This document shows positions 1-8,180 of a DNA stretch of 41,675 nucleotides, in pieces. Both the position numbers and the translations under genes were made by a program. Source of the DNA: Marinobacter excellens HL-55 (lineage in GTDB: Bacteria; Pseudomonadota; Gammaproteobacteria; Pseudomonadales; Oleiphilaceae); NCBI GenBank assembly GCA_001314845.1, contig LJZQ01000030.1, positions 1-41,675 on the forward strand, given 5' to 3'. The notes below the pieces were generated by a model, which worked only from the letters and a program-made list of their open reading frames with translations, did not search any database and was not told the DNA's origin. The first letter of the stretch is position 1. Every line of letters begins with the position of its first letter.

Positions 1-1
1 A

Positions 2-37
2 GAAAGCTATCGACTGAAACAGAAATCTACAAGCTAG
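2..37 (+). pseudogene. istB: 3' end of istB (IS21-family helper ATPase), cut by window edge
   Basis: The second forward frame from base 2 reads ESYRLKQKSTS and stops at TAG 35-37. ESYRLK followed by a basic tail is the usual C-terminus of IstB, the AAA+ helper protein of IS21-family transposition. Only these 11 residues lie in the window, so whether the gene is intact upstream cannot be judged. The call is supported by the IS21-type terminal repeats that start seven bases later. Confidence 0.6.
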
Positions 38-43
38 ACTATG

Positions 44-98
44 AAAGGTGGGTCAATTTTATTGGCCAAAGGTGGGTCAAAATAAATGGCCATTGACA
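44..98 (+). mobile_element. right end of an IS21-family insertion sequence
   Basis: Two adjacent 24-base copies (44-67 and 68-91) share AAAGGTGGGTCAA and end in TGGCC. A short terminal segment ending TTGACA (93-98) follows. Multiple tandem terminal repeats and a terminal CA are typical of IS21-family ends, where the repeats bind the transposase. The outer boundary is placed at about base 98. The next gene's stop codon is only about 30 bases away, so the element landed just downstream of that gene. The target duplication cannot be seen because the other end is outside the window. Confidence 0.6.
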
Positions 99-128
99 CA
101 GCACCTTGGGTCGCGGCGCAGACGTCAG

Positions 129-968
129 CTAATGCTGCTGAAATCCCAGACGTTTTCGATAGCGTTTGAGCAGAAACTCAGTGTCGTGGTCCCAGGGGTG
201 AAAGTTCGGTTTGAAATAATCGGCGAATTCAGGAATGATCTGTCTGAACATCCCAGTCCGGCCCCAGAGTTGGCTGATGCCTGACAACCAATCCCTTCCA
301 CTGAATAGTTTACCATCCTGGCGCAGTAGCTCGGCAACAAACGCATGGATGGCGACCATGATCAACATTGTCGCAAGCATCATCGTGCCCATTCGGATGG
401 CATAGCTAACGGCGCCCTCACCGTAAACGAGTTTATAAGTATCAAATGCGACTGCTTTGTGTTCGTTCTCTTCTACGCAATGCCACATCCAGAGATTGCG
501 CATGGATTCGTCGATAGACTCGACTATGTCCTCTCGACGTAATAGCTGAGCCGACAGAATGCCGGTGAAATGCTCAAGAGCGACGGTCGCCGCCAGCCGA
601 ACTCTCTTGTTGCTAAGCCCCGGGAGGTCAGCTACCGCCAAAAAGTTTTTGGTCCAATTTTCGAGGGCTTCTAGATCGTAACCGTTTTCCACTGCGCCCC
701 GATTAAACTTCTCATGTTCTTTGGCGTGCATTGCCTCTTGGCCGATAAAAGCACTGATATCTTTCTGCAGTTGGGGATCATTGACGGCCTCACGAACGGC
801 TCGGACGCTGGCAACAAAAAAGCGTTCACCGTCGGGGAATAACGCCGACATCCCGTTGAAAACGTGTGTCATGAAAGCATCGCCATTCACCCAGTATCTG
901 GGGACCTCCTCGAACTCAAAATCTTGTCTACGGACTGGAAATGCGGAAGTCATTTTTGTTTTGGCCAT
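129..968 (-). CDS. predicted metal-dependent hydrolase (COG3687/PF10118 type), ferritin-like
   Basis: A 279-residue protein resembling the COG3687 'predicted metal-dependent hydrolase' family. Conserved acidic/histidine motifs typical of a ferritin-like metal site are visible: GQEAMHAKEHEKF near residue 77, a central ALEHFTG, and WHCVEENEHKAVAFDTY near 160. A hydrophobic segment near 197-210 (TMMLATMLIMVAIHAF) could touch the membrane. The ATG at 968 has AGAGGA eight bases upstream. The true reaction of this family is not established; a di-metal centre is inferred from the E-x-x-H motifs. The gene stands alone on its strand beside an IS21 end. Its C-terminus looks complete. Confidence 0.75.
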   Translation of the reverse strand: MAKTKMTSAFPVRRQDFEFEEVPRYWVNGDAFMTHVFNGMSALFPDGERFFVASVRAVREAVNDPQLQKDISAFIGQEAMHAKEHEKFNRGAVENGYDLEALENWTKNFLAVADLPGLSNKRVRLAATVALEHFTGILSAQLLRREDIVESIDESMRNLWMWHCVEENEHKAVAFDTYKLVYGEGAVSYAIRMGTMMLATMLIMVAIHAFVAELLRQDGKLFSGRDWLSGISQLWGRTGMFRQIIPEFADYFKPNFHPWDHDTEFLLKRYRKRLGFQQH

Positions 969-1130
969 AATCGGATCCTCTCAAACCAAGTGTTGAAATT
1001 AGTTATAGAGAAACCATGGCGATGCAGACTTGCCAGTTTGGGACAACTGGTTATCCAAATAGGTATAAAGTGGCAAGATCGTTGGCGAGAATTATGAGGA
1101 CTGTTACCTAAATCGCGCTATAGGGTATGT

Positions 1131-1160
1131 CGATTGGCATATGGTTTAATATGCCGATCG
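1131..1160. promoter_or_regulatory. 12-base palindrome, putative operator
   Basis: CGATTGGCATAT (1131-1142) and ATATGCCGATCG (1149-1160) are inverted repeats matching at 11 of 12 positions around a 6-base spacer. The palindrome lies in the 284-base gap between the divergent hydrolase (start 968) and the secreted SnoaL-like gene (start 1253), about 90 bases before the latter. Symmetry and position suit a dimeric repressor site. No cognate regulator is identifiable. Confidence 0.35.
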
Positions 1161-1252
1161 GCCGATTACCTTGTTAGCGGATTTATCTAGGATGTGAAGC
1201 GTGTTCTGCCTTCGAAGAAATATTGTTTCACATACAAATGAGGTGACTTCAT

Positions 1253-1804
1253 ATGAGTAAGTTGACCATTGATCGTAAACGTTCAGGTCTTGTCTTTGCT
1301 ATGGCTGTGGCCTTTTCAGCGAATGTAGATGCGGACATTGCTGAATCAGACGTCCTTGCAGCGCAGAAAACATGGGGTGATGCGGTCGTTATGTTATCTG
1401 AACATTACGCAGAGGGCGGTATTGAAAAGGCGCGAGAGACGGCAATCCGGGTGATAGGTTCGGCCTATGGCTATGATACGGGACCGGTGTTGTTTAAACC
1501 GACTCTTGCATCAATCCCACAAAATATTCGCCTTACAGCCGAGGGGGCATTGGCATACTTCGTTGGGCATAATGAGAATTTTCCAGATGACAGTGGATTT
1601 GGTATCAAAGGCTGGACCGCAGTTGAGTTTGAAAACGCCGCAATTCATTTATCGGGTCCGGTAGCAATGTCAATGGGCAACGTTCACTTCACCCATAAGG
1701 ATGGTTCGGTGACAACGGTAGACAAGTCGTTTGGCTATCAACTTGATGAGTCGGGTAACTTGCGAATTGTTCTGCACCACTCTTCATTGCCATATGGCAG
1801 ATAA
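1253..1804 (+). CDS. secreted SnoaL/NTF2-like protein
   Basis: A 183-residue protein. Basic N-terminal residues are followed by a hydrophobic stretch (SGLVFAMAVAFSANVDA) that looks like a signal peptide cleaved near residue 28, so it is probably periplasmic. The rest fits an alpha+beta cone of the NTF2/SnoaL superfamily: a helical start, then strands such as AIHLSGPVAMSMGNVHFTHKDG and a C-terminal LRIVLHHSSLPY, as in the CaMKII-association-domain group. Database relatives sometimes carry the label phosphoribosyl-AMP cyclohydrolase, but no HisI cysteine/aspartate motifs are present. GAGGTGA at 1240-1246 supports the ATG at 1253. It stands alone, convergent with the receiver gene. Ligand and role are unknown. 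Confidence 0.6.
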   Translation: MSKLTIDRKRSGLVFAMAVAFSANVDADIAESDVLAAQKTWGDAVVMLSEHYAEGGIEKARETAIRVIGSAYGYDTGPVLFKPTLASIPQNIRLTAEGALAYFVGHNENFPDDSGFGIKGWTAVEFENAAIHLSGPVAMSMGNVHFTHKDGSVTTVDKSFGYQLDESGNLRIVLHHSSLPYGR

Positions 1805-1815
1805 TTTAACTTTGG

Positions 1816-1848
1816 GTTACATCCTGGAAATCAATTCCGGGATGTAAC
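1816..1848. terminator. hairpin between convergent genes
   Basis: GTTACATCCTGG (1816-1827) pairs with CCGGGATGTAAC (1837-1848), 11 of 12 positions matching, with a 9-base loop. It lies between the ends of two convergent genes (1804 and 1856). No clear U-tract follows on either strand, so it may stabilise 3' ends or terminate weakly in both directions. Confidence 0.4.
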
Positions 1849-1855
1849 GCAGCTT

Positions 1856-2326
1856 TCATGATTGCCACGGTCCGTGGGGCGACAGGTCTGTTACTTCACC
1901 CAAAGCCTTGAGCCTCAGATAGAAGCGGCGCGTTTCCAATAGGTTCCAAACGCGTAGCACTACCTCCAGACGGTCGAAGGGTTTAGTGAGAAAATCAGAG
2001 GCACCTAGAGAGAGTGCCTCGTATCTAGCTTGTTTTGTGATATCCGCAGTAAGAACAACAACTGGTATCCAATCGCCCTGCGTTCGTAGATCATCGAGTA
2101 AGCGAAGTACTTCGAAGCCGTCAACATCCGGCATTCTTAAGTCCAGCAAAATGATATCGGGTCGAAAACCTTGGATGAGTGAAGAAACCTTCAAAGCATC
2201 AAAAGATGAAATCACCTGTTCAAAGCCTTCCTCTGCAAACAGCTCTTCTAATAATTCAAGGTTTGCTTCTTCATCATCAATTATAAGTAGCTTGGCGTGG
2301 CGAATATCATCTAGTATCTCCGACAT
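1856..2326 (-). CDS. stand-alone CheY-like receiver protein
   Basis: A 156-residue single-domain response regulator. The acidic pair is in LLIIDDEE (residues 14-21), the phospho-acceptor Asp in IILLDLRMPD, the switch Thr in VVLTAD and the Lys in FLTKPF, so all canonical residues are present. About 25 extra C-terminal residues carry no output domain. The ATG at 2326 lies inside the last codons of the kinase gene (stop 2311-2313) with AAGGAG about 9 bases upstream. The two are therefore translationally coupled, and the protein is likely phosphorylated by that kinase. With no DNA-binding domain, the signal is probably passed to another partner, possibly the LuxR-type protein encoded first in the cluster. 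Confidence 0.85.
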   Translation of the reverse strand: MSEILDDIRHAKLLIIDDEEANLELLEELFAEEGFEQVISSFDALKVSSLIQGFRPDIILLDLRMPDVDGFEVLRLLDDLRTQGDWIPVVVLTADITKQARYEALSLGASDFLTKPFDRLEVVLRVWNLLETRRFYLRLKALGEVTDLSPHGPWQS

Positions 2327-4203
2327 TGATGTATCTCCTTTAACAGAAGCCGGATTTGCTGAGGTGTAGCCGGGTGTGGCAGCCAGCGAATATGCTCGCC
2401 ATCTGCCTTTTGCGGAGGGGCCGATGTTATGAATAGCTGACTTCTAAATATCAAACCGGGTGGCTTATCCAGTCGAGCGGGTTCGATGTCTGTCACCAGA
2501 AGGGAGAAACCTGGTGTAAGTAGATTTGGCCAGCTGCGATCAGACGCATGAATAATTCGCGCATGGAAACGTGCCGCTAGCGTCTCAAAAATTAACAAGA
2601 GCTTAGTGTTTTCAATGGCAAGGATCCAAGTGGTATCTGGATGCTTGTCGGCTTTTAACAATTTAGACTTTTCATTTGGCTCGTGAAAAGCATCGGCATA
2701 CTGGCCTCGCAGGGCACTGTTAGCTGCTGGTAACGTGAGGACAAATTCACAGCCTTTTTTAATGGGCCGATGCTCGATGGTTCCGCTCATTTGACTTGCC
2801 AGAGAGAGGCTGATGGCCAGCCCCAACCCAAGACCCTCGGTATTACTGTCAAGGCGGTTAAAGGGGTAAAACAGTTCTTTCTCAAGACCGGGCGCTATGC
2901 CCGGCCCACAATCATGAACGACGATTTCGACGTTTTTACCATTATAACCACTAAAAAGTCGCCAACCAACTGACACGGTCGTATTCTTCGGCGTGAATTT
3001 GACCGCATTATCCAAAAGATTAATCAGAATCTGGAGCAAACACTTAGAATTGGCCAAGACATGGCTGTCATAGTCAGTTGTGATATGGAGTTGCACATGT
3101 TTTCTCATTGCCGCTTGGGATACGAAATCTACGGCTGTCGTGACAGCTTCCTTTAGCGAGACAGGAGTAACCACTGTTGAAGCGTCCATGTTCTCGGAAC
3201 GAGAGAGGTCCAAAAGATCATTTACCAAGGCAAGAAGGTGGCTTGCGCTTCGCCTAATCACGTTGATATGGTGTTGTTGGTTAGTGGTCAGCCTGCTGTT
3301 ATCTAATAAATCACCAAAACCAATAATTGCGTTGAGGGGAGTTCTCAGTTCGTGGCTTGTGCGCGAGAGGAAGTCGGTTTTGACCTGGTATGCATTTTCT
3401 GCAAGCGTCTTGGCATATTCGAGTTCCTGTAGTCTTCTATCCAACATAAAACCCGTGTGTACAACTAGTTGGTCAAGGTCCGCAAGCTCATCCTGATAGC
3501 CTCCTTGGTGTTTTATCGGAGGTATCCCACTACCAATTTTGATGGCGTTGTCTCGGATGCAGCGAATGCGGTTGATAAGGTCTCTTGCAAATACTTGAGA
3601 TAGCATGACAGATAGGGCCACTGCTGCCAAAAGTGTGCTGAAGATCGCCCACTGGCTGTTTTCGCGAGCTTGATTTAAGTTATTCTGTAAAGCGTGAATA
3701 ATTTGGTTCTCACGAGTTTCCATTTCTTCGATGCTTTGGCGCAAACGATCTAGTAGATCTTTGTTATCTAGGGAGTATGTTCGAATAAGAGTGTTGTCGA
3801 TTTCCATATCTGGGTTCTTGAGTTGAGCCAGATTAGCCAGTTTTACAGCGACGAGCGCTGTAATATTAGCGAGATTCTCACGCTGAGCGGGGTCTTTAAC
3901 GTCCACTTCGAGTTGCCTTAGCGATTTTTTTAATGCATCTTCGGCTCTTTGGTACGGTGCCAGAAACGTCTCGTCTTTTGTAAGTAAATAGCCTCTCACG
4001 CCACTAGCCGCTTCTGCCAACGCGGCATGTGCCGAGTGGATCTGCCCGAGTACTTTTAGACCTTGCTGCAGTTCATCCTCTGCCTGGCGATTAAACGCCA
4101 GAACCTTCGCCATAATGACTAGCACGATAGCTGCTACCAGCAGAGGTAGGATCAGCGAGATAAAGCTGCGGCGTCTCAAGCTCCAACTTTGCCAAGGTTT
4201 CAT
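2311..4203 (-). CDS. CHASE3-type sensor histidine kinase with degenerate C-terminal receiver
   Basis: A 630-residue membrane kinase starting at ATG 4203 (AAGGGA upstream; a TTG at 4227 is also in frame). TM1 is near residues 13-35. A helical periplasmic domain rich in Ala/Leu heptads with the CHASE3-like GVRGYLLTKDETFLAPY follows, then TM2 near 185-204. The HisKA box FLSRTSHELRTPLN carries His284. HATPase motifs are NLLDNAVKFTP, DCGPGIAPG and GLGLGLAIS. The last ~110 residues look like a receiver fold (LLVTDIE) but lack the N-terminal acidic pair and the conserved Lys, so phosphotransfer through them is unlikely. It lies between the LuxR regulator (17-base gap) and the coupled receiver, indicating one operon. 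Confidence 0.85.
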   Translation of the reverse strand: MKPWQSWSLRRRSFISLILPLLVAAIVLVIMAKVLAFNRQAEDELQQGLKVLGQIHSAHAALAEAASGVRGYLLTKDETFLAPYQRAEDALKKSLRQLEVDVKDPAQRENLANITALVAVKLANLAQLKNPDMEIDNTLIRTYSLDNKDLLDRLRQSIEEMETRENQIIHALQNNLNQARENSQWAIFSTLLAAVALSVMLSQVFARDLINRIRCIRDNAIKIGSGIPPIKHQGGYQDELADLDQLVVHTGFMLDRRLQELEYAKTLAENAYQVKTDFLSRTSHELRTPLNAIIGFGDLLDNSRLTTNQQHHINVIRRSASHLLALVNDLLDLSRSENMDASTVVTPVSLKEAVTTAVDFVSQAAMRKHVQLHITTDYDSHVLANSKCLLQILINLLDNAVKFTPKNTTVSVGWRLFSGYNGKNVEIVVHDCGPGIAPGLEKELFYPFNRLDSNTEGLGLGLAISLSLASQMSGTIEHRPIKKGCEFVLTLPAANSALRGQYADAFHEPNEKSKLLKADKHPDTTWILAIENTKLLLIFETLAARFHARIIHASDRSWPNLLTPGFSLLVTDIEPARLDKPPGLIFRSQLFITSAPPQKADGEHIRWLPHPATPQQIRLLLKEIHQCRRY

Positions 4204-4220
4204 GATATTCAGTCCCTTTT

Positions 4221-4976
4221 TCAACAACCAGAGTTCCCTAACTTCAATTCAACAGCTAAAGCAGCAGCGTGTGTTCGGTCTTCAAGCTGGAGCTTTTTGA
4301 GTATCCGCTCTACATGGGTTTTGACCGTTCCTGGTGAAATTCCCAGAGTTGCAGCGATTCGGGCATTGCTCATTCCGCGGGGTAACAGGCTCATTACTTC
4401 TTTTTCACGGGGTGACAACAACGACAATTGCGTTTGTTTGTGCTTAATTTTGATATTAGTTTCGGTGTGGATAGAGAGTATCTGACCACTGAGCATGCTG
4501 GCGATAACCTTAATCAGCTGTTGCTCGCGGTCTCCTGGGGGGAATTGCGACTCAAAACCCGCCAGAGCAAGTAAACCGATCACTGAACCCTGCAGGGCAA
4601 CAGGAATGATCCATTCAAAACCCGGGTTAATTGAATAAAAAAGCCAAACATTTTTGGGCGATCTTCGGATGTAAGGCTTACAAGGCCATTTTAGAAAGGG
4701 GGCTAAGTTGGCTTTTATCGATTGTCTTGATGCCGTAATTGTCGCTCCCCCGACTGAGGATAGGATACGCAACCTTCCAGAGCGATATGCAAACAGAGCG
4801 GCATGGGGAGCTCCAAACTGATCGGCTATCGCTTCTAAAATTTTCATGTAATTTTGATCGTCTGGAGACTGCAGTATTTCAGCGCAGACTCCAAGACACG
4901 AAAGTTGTCGCTCAGACAGTCCTGTCGCTCTGTATGCAGCTCGTAAATCTGATGCATTCAAATTCAACTCAGACAT
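4221..4976 (-). CDS. LuxR-family transcriptional regulator with GAF-like N-terminus
   Basis: A 251-residue protein. The C-terminal ~65 residues are a clear LuxR helix-turn-helix: LSPREKEVMSLLPRGMSN, then IAATLGISPGTVKTHVERIL. The N-terminal ~170 residues resemble a GAF-type sensory fold (FGAPHAALFAYRSGRLRILS, WIIPVALQGSVIGLLALAG). No autoinducer-binding signature is obvious. The ATG at 4976 is preceded by AGAGGA with 8-base spacing. It is first gene of a three-gene operon with a kinase and a receiver, and is divergent from the S15-type lipoprotein gene across 420 bases, which makes that gene the natural target. Confidence 0.85.
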   Translation of the reverse strand: MSELNLNASDLRAAYRATGLSERQLSCLGVCAEILQSPDDQNYMKILEAIADQFGAPHAALFAYRSGRLRILSSVGGATITASRQSIKANLAPFLKWPCKPYIRRSPKNVWLFYSINPGFEWIIPVALQGSVIGLLALAGFESQFPPGDREQQLIKVIASMLSGQILSIHTETNIKIKHKQTQLSLLSPREKEVMSLLPRGMSNARIAATLGISPGTVKTHVERILKKLQLEDRTHAAALAVELKLGNSGC

Positions 4977-5396
4977 TTAACATTCCTCTGGAACCATTGT
5001 CTGTGCAGAGAGCGATCAGTACTCAATGGATGATCACCCTCCTAAGAATTCACCGCCGATATCAGGGCAAAATGTGGTTGAAATTTAGGGCATTTTAGTC
5101 TTTCAATGCTTTACTTTCACCTGCTCTTTATTGCTTCCAGTACTTTTAGAATCAGATTGATCAGGGCCTGTTGCTCCGTTTCTCCACTAATGTTGTCGTT
5201 TGGCCCCTGGCAACATCACCTCACAATATCTTCGATAAAAGCGTGATTTCTGGAAGACGCCAGATGTTCCTGCATTTGGTGAATCACGATGGCATTGTCC
5301 ATGGCATTTTGGTCAATGCTGTCGTGATCCAAGATGACATACCATCATGTATAAGGCATGGTGTGGTTTAAATTATAATTACAAAAGAGGTTTACA
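4977..5396. other. 420-base divergent intergenic region
   Basis: Non-coding stretch between the LuxR operon and the S15-like lipoprotein gene. It is AT-rich towards the right, with TATAAT at 5374-5379. The main feature is the inverted repeat at 5283-5328, listed separately. Short frames inside it (for example 4739-5098 or 5171-5371) have no supporting signals and are not called. Confidence 0.5.
5283..5328. promoter_or_regulatory. 15-base inverted repeat, putative activator or repressor site
   Basis: ATCACGATGGCATTG (5283-5297) and CAATGCTGTCGTGAT (5314-5328) are inverted repeats with 13 of 15 positions matching and a 16-base spacer, which itself contains CCATGG. The site ends about 70 bases before the start of the lipoprotein gene. 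The position and dyad symmetry suit binding by the LuxR-type protein encoded divergently; this is inference. Confidence 0.45.
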
Positions 5397-7445
5397 ATGT
5401 TTCGTTTGTCAGCGCTTCTGTGTTGTTCGATTTTTCTGGTAGCGTGTGGTGGCGATGGAAGTTCAGCGTCTCCTGAGGCTGAGCCCACGGCGCCTGTATC
5501 TGGTTCACCCTCTGATCCTGCTTCGGATGACACTCAACCAACGTTAGGGCCGTTGGTCGAGGGGCGTTCTTTTGCTACCGACACCCGTGATACAGATCGT
5601 GATGGTATTGACGGATTAGATCCAATCATCTCAGATGCCCCGCCCACCTGCGCCCGCCCGGGCTTTAATTTTGATTCAGGACCTGATTGCACCGCTGCCG
5701 GTACCGAAGGCTATTACAGTTTGTCGGGCGACACATGGATTGATGCTCAGGTTTTCGTACCACCTCATCGAGAAGGTGAGACGCTGCCGGTGATCCTTCA
5801 CAGTCATGGGTGGGGTGGTAGCAAAAAATCTGTATTGGACGCGATCCCCGACTGCGACGAACCTCAAGCTTATGATTGTCCAATTGGCGAGGGTTCGGGA
5901 CTGTTAGCCATGTTTGGGCAATTGGATGCGCTGCTGAGCGATCTTTATCGGAAAGGGTACATCATCGTGTCTTTTAGCCAGCGTGGCTGGGGCGACAGCG
6001 AAGGGGATATCATGGTGATGAATTCTTACCATGAAACTCGCGATGCGCAAGCGGTCATAGACTGGATTGCCAGGCAAGGGCGGCAGGGTCAGCTGCCTAT
6101 TGCCGTTGACAGTAGCGGCAACTTCACCCTTGGATTGATGGGCGGTTCTTACGGCGGAGGATTTCAGTTGCCCCTTGCTGCGATAGACCCCCGCGTCGAT
6201 ACCATTGTCCCGGTGGGTACTTGGCATTCGTTAGAGCAAGCGATTCTGCCCAATGGGGGAGTGAAGGGCGGTTGGGGCAACTTGCTGTGCCTTCTTTCGA
6301 CTGGCCGATCAAGGCACCCTTTTCTTGAAAATGCCTGCTTGGCGTTGACAGCACCTTTCATTAGACAAGCGGCTGTGCTGGAGCCGTCAGGTAATTTATT
6401 GGAGTTTGTCAGGCAGAACGGTCTTAGCTTATTGGCGGACTTGGAGCTTGCGCAAGCACCATTTCTTGAGGGTATGGAGCCATTCACTCTTCGTCCGATC
6501 GATGCCTTACTGATACAGGGCACTCGAGATGTTCTCTTCAACATGCAGGCATCTGCCGATAATTACCGCTATCTGAAGATGGCAGGTGGGGATGTGAGAA
6601 TGATGACCAATCAGTCGGGCCATATGAATCCGTTGGCAAACCAGGCTGATGGCTCGACGAGTTGTGGCGCCGTGGATATGTTCAGCTCGATTCGCCGCTG
6701 GCTCGATGTGAAGTTGCGGGGTGCCAACGAGTCCGTGCTTGATGAAGTGCCGGAGATATGTCTGTCGTTAGACGATGAGCGAGGTGTCATCGTGGACACC
6801 ATTCCCGGTGAGTCTGTGGTAACCGATCAGCTTATATCAGTGGACCAGGTTTGGCGGCCATTTGATATAAGAATCGGGAATCTCCAGGGTGCTCAGGAGT
6901 GTCAAACGGTTTATGAAGTTCCCGCCGATACGACGCAGGTGTTGGCAGGCATCCCGGGGCTCCGAGATTTTAGTGTGCAAGGAGGGATTATTGGTGGAGG
7001 AGGGGCTGCCTACCTTGGTTTATGCCTCGAACGTGGCGGGCAAACATTTTTGATTGACGATATGTTGACGACCTTTGCACCCCAGTTTCAATCATTCTCG
7101 GAGCTCGTTGGGGTAGGCGAGGTTCTGAAGGCCGGGGATCGCGTCGGTGTCATGGCATTCAAGGCGCAAGAGCAGATGAACTTTCTGACAACGGCGACGC
7201 TTGGGCAGGTAACTGAGTTATTGGTCGACACGGTCGTACCCGGAACGGGTCTTGATGATACGTTGTTGGGAGACTTGCTGAACCCGCTGCAGGGAATTCT
7301 GTCTGCGGTTAATGCCAACGCATATTCCGTTCGAGGAGAGGTGAAGTTGCCGGTATTCCCCGCGGGCCTGGTGAGCTACCAGATTGGTTCCGAGCCGCCT
7401 TTTCTGGAAGCCGAAGGCGCGTTTAATCAGTTTCGATTGCAGTGA
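5397..7445 (+). CDS. S15/CocE-type alpha/beta-hydrolase lipoprotein
   Basis: A 682-residue protein. The lipobox LVAC puts the lipidated Cys at residue 17, followed by a low-complexity Ser/Pro/Glu linker, so it is probably anchored in the outer membrane. The hydrolase core matches the X-Pro dipeptidyl-peptidase S15 / CocE-NonD group: oxyanion region HSHGWGGS (136-142), nucleophile Ser251 in GGSYGGG, Asp378 in QGTRDVLF and His409 in SGHMNP. The C-terminal ~230 residues form a beta-rich domain like the S15 C-terminal domain. AGAGG at 5386-5390 supports ATG 5397. Substrate is unknown; an esterase or lipase acting on extracellular lipid or peptide is plausible. It is probably controlled by the divergent LuxR/kinase operon. 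Confidence 0.75.
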   Translation: MFRLSALLCCSIFLVACGGDGSSASPEAEPTAPVSGSPSDPASDDTQPTLGPLVEGRSFATDTRDTDRDGIDGLDPIISDAPPTCARPGFNFDSGPDCTAAGTEGYYSLSGDTWIDAQVFVPPHREGETLPVILHSHGWGGSKKSVLDAIPDCDEPQAYDCPIGEGSGLLAMFGQLDALLSDLYRKGYIIVSFSQRGWGDSEGDIMVMNSYHETRDAQAVIDWIARQGRQGQLPIAVDSSGNFTLGLMGGSYGGGFQLPLAAIDPRVDTIVPVGTWHSLEQAILPNGGVKGGWGNLLCLLSTGRSRHPFLENACLALTAPFIRQAAVLEPSGNLLEFVRQNGLSLLADLELAQAPFLEGMEPFTLRPIDALLIQGTRDVLFNMQASADNYRYLKMAGGDVRMMTNQSGHMNPLANQADGSTSCGAVDMFSSIRRWLDVKLRGANESVLDEVPEICLSLDDERGVIVDTIPGESVVTDQLISVDQVWRPFDIRIGNLQGAQECQTVYEVPADTTQVLAGIPGLRDFSVQGGIIGGGGAAYLGLCLERGGQTFLIDDMLTTFAPQFQSFSELVGVGEVLKAGDRVGVMAFKAQEQMNFLTTATLGQVTELLVDTVVPGTGLDDTLLGDLLNPLQGILSAVNANAYSVRGEVKLPVFPAGLVSYQIGSEPPFLEAEGAFNQFRLQ

Positions 7446-7457
7446 AGGCGTACCCAG

Positions 7458-7495
7458 GACTGCGCGCTGCAGACATCCGTCAGCGGCGCGCAGTC
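7458..7495. terminator. GC-rich hairpin after the S15-like gene
   Basis: GACTGCGCGC (7458-7467) and GCGCGCAGTC (7486-7495) are a perfect 10-base inverted repeat with an 18-base loop. It sits between convergent genes ending at 7445 and 7510. No U-tract follows, so termination is inferred from position. Confidence 0.5.
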
Positions 7496-7509
7496 TCGAA
7501 CTGATGTGC

Positions 7510-8007
7510 TCACCGTTGTGTCTCGGGTGCCAACGGTACGGGCTTCTGTTGTGATGTTAACAGCGCTGAAAAAACGAACTCGTATATACCGGGTGAACGG
7601 CTTTCGCGTGCTCCGGCAATATTTAGGATGTGGATGTTTTTGGCCGTTATGAATTGATTGATCAGGGTGGCAGCCCTCGCTACCCCGATTTCATTCATGT
7701 CGATCAGACAATATGGTTTCTTTAATTTTATACAAAAAGCGAGCGTCGCTTCCGTTCCGCCTTCCGGCACACTCCGAAAAAAAATAACGGTCCCGTCACT
7801 GTCAACGACGTTCGTTTTCGTGCGTTGACGATAGCCCCCAGTGATCTCTCTGAGTGGATAACGTGAAGCCAGAGGGCCGTCCTCTGCGAGTCGACCTTTA
7901 GGGCAGGCTCCACCGACTGCGATACCGAGGGTCATCCCAGCATCAAGCGCGGCGCGGTCCGCTCCTGTCTGACCTCCCGACACAATCTGATGGAGTTGAA
8001 CGGGCAT
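7510..8007 (-). CDS. putative molybdenum carrier / SLOG-fold protein (PF12694 type)
   Basis: A 165-residue protein. The N-terminus VSGGQTGADRAALDAG is the hallmark of the putative molybdenum carrier family, a Rossmann-like SLOG relative of lysine decarboxylase-like nucleotide-binding proteins. GGACPKGRLAEDGPL and SDGTVIFF follow, as usual for the family. The ATG at 8007 has AGAGGA seven bases upstream and is preferred to the TTG at 8040. No molybdenum cofactor or molybdoenzyme genes are nearby, so the carrier name may mislead; binding of a nucleotide or related ligand is equally likely. It is a single gene, convergent with the S15-like gene. Confidence 0.75.
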   Translation of the reverse strand: MPVQLHQIVSGGQTGADRAALDAGMTLGIAVGGACPKGRLAEDGPLASRYPLREITGGYRQRTKTNVVDSDGTVIFFRSVPEGGTEATLAFCIKLKKPYCLIDMNEIGVARAATLINQFITAKNIHILNIAGARESRSPGIYEFVFSALLTSQQKPVPLAPETQR

Positions 8008-8180
8008 TGTAAGGTCCTCTATATGGGCTTGAGGTGGCAATCACCCGTTCGGATACCTTACCTGGGATTCGATTCTCAAGCCTTCTTGCTTTCGTTCCAC
8101 TCAAAGCGGTTTTGGCACCTTAGATTGCCTCTTTTTCGTTGTGAGATTGATCTAAACCACCTCGATTTGCCCATTTTTTT

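Noticed and set aside
1253..1804. Phosphoribosyl-AMP cyclohydrolase, as relatives are sometimes labelled
   Set aside because: None of the HisI metal-binding Cys/Asp motifs are present, and a signal peptide puts it outside the cytoplasm.
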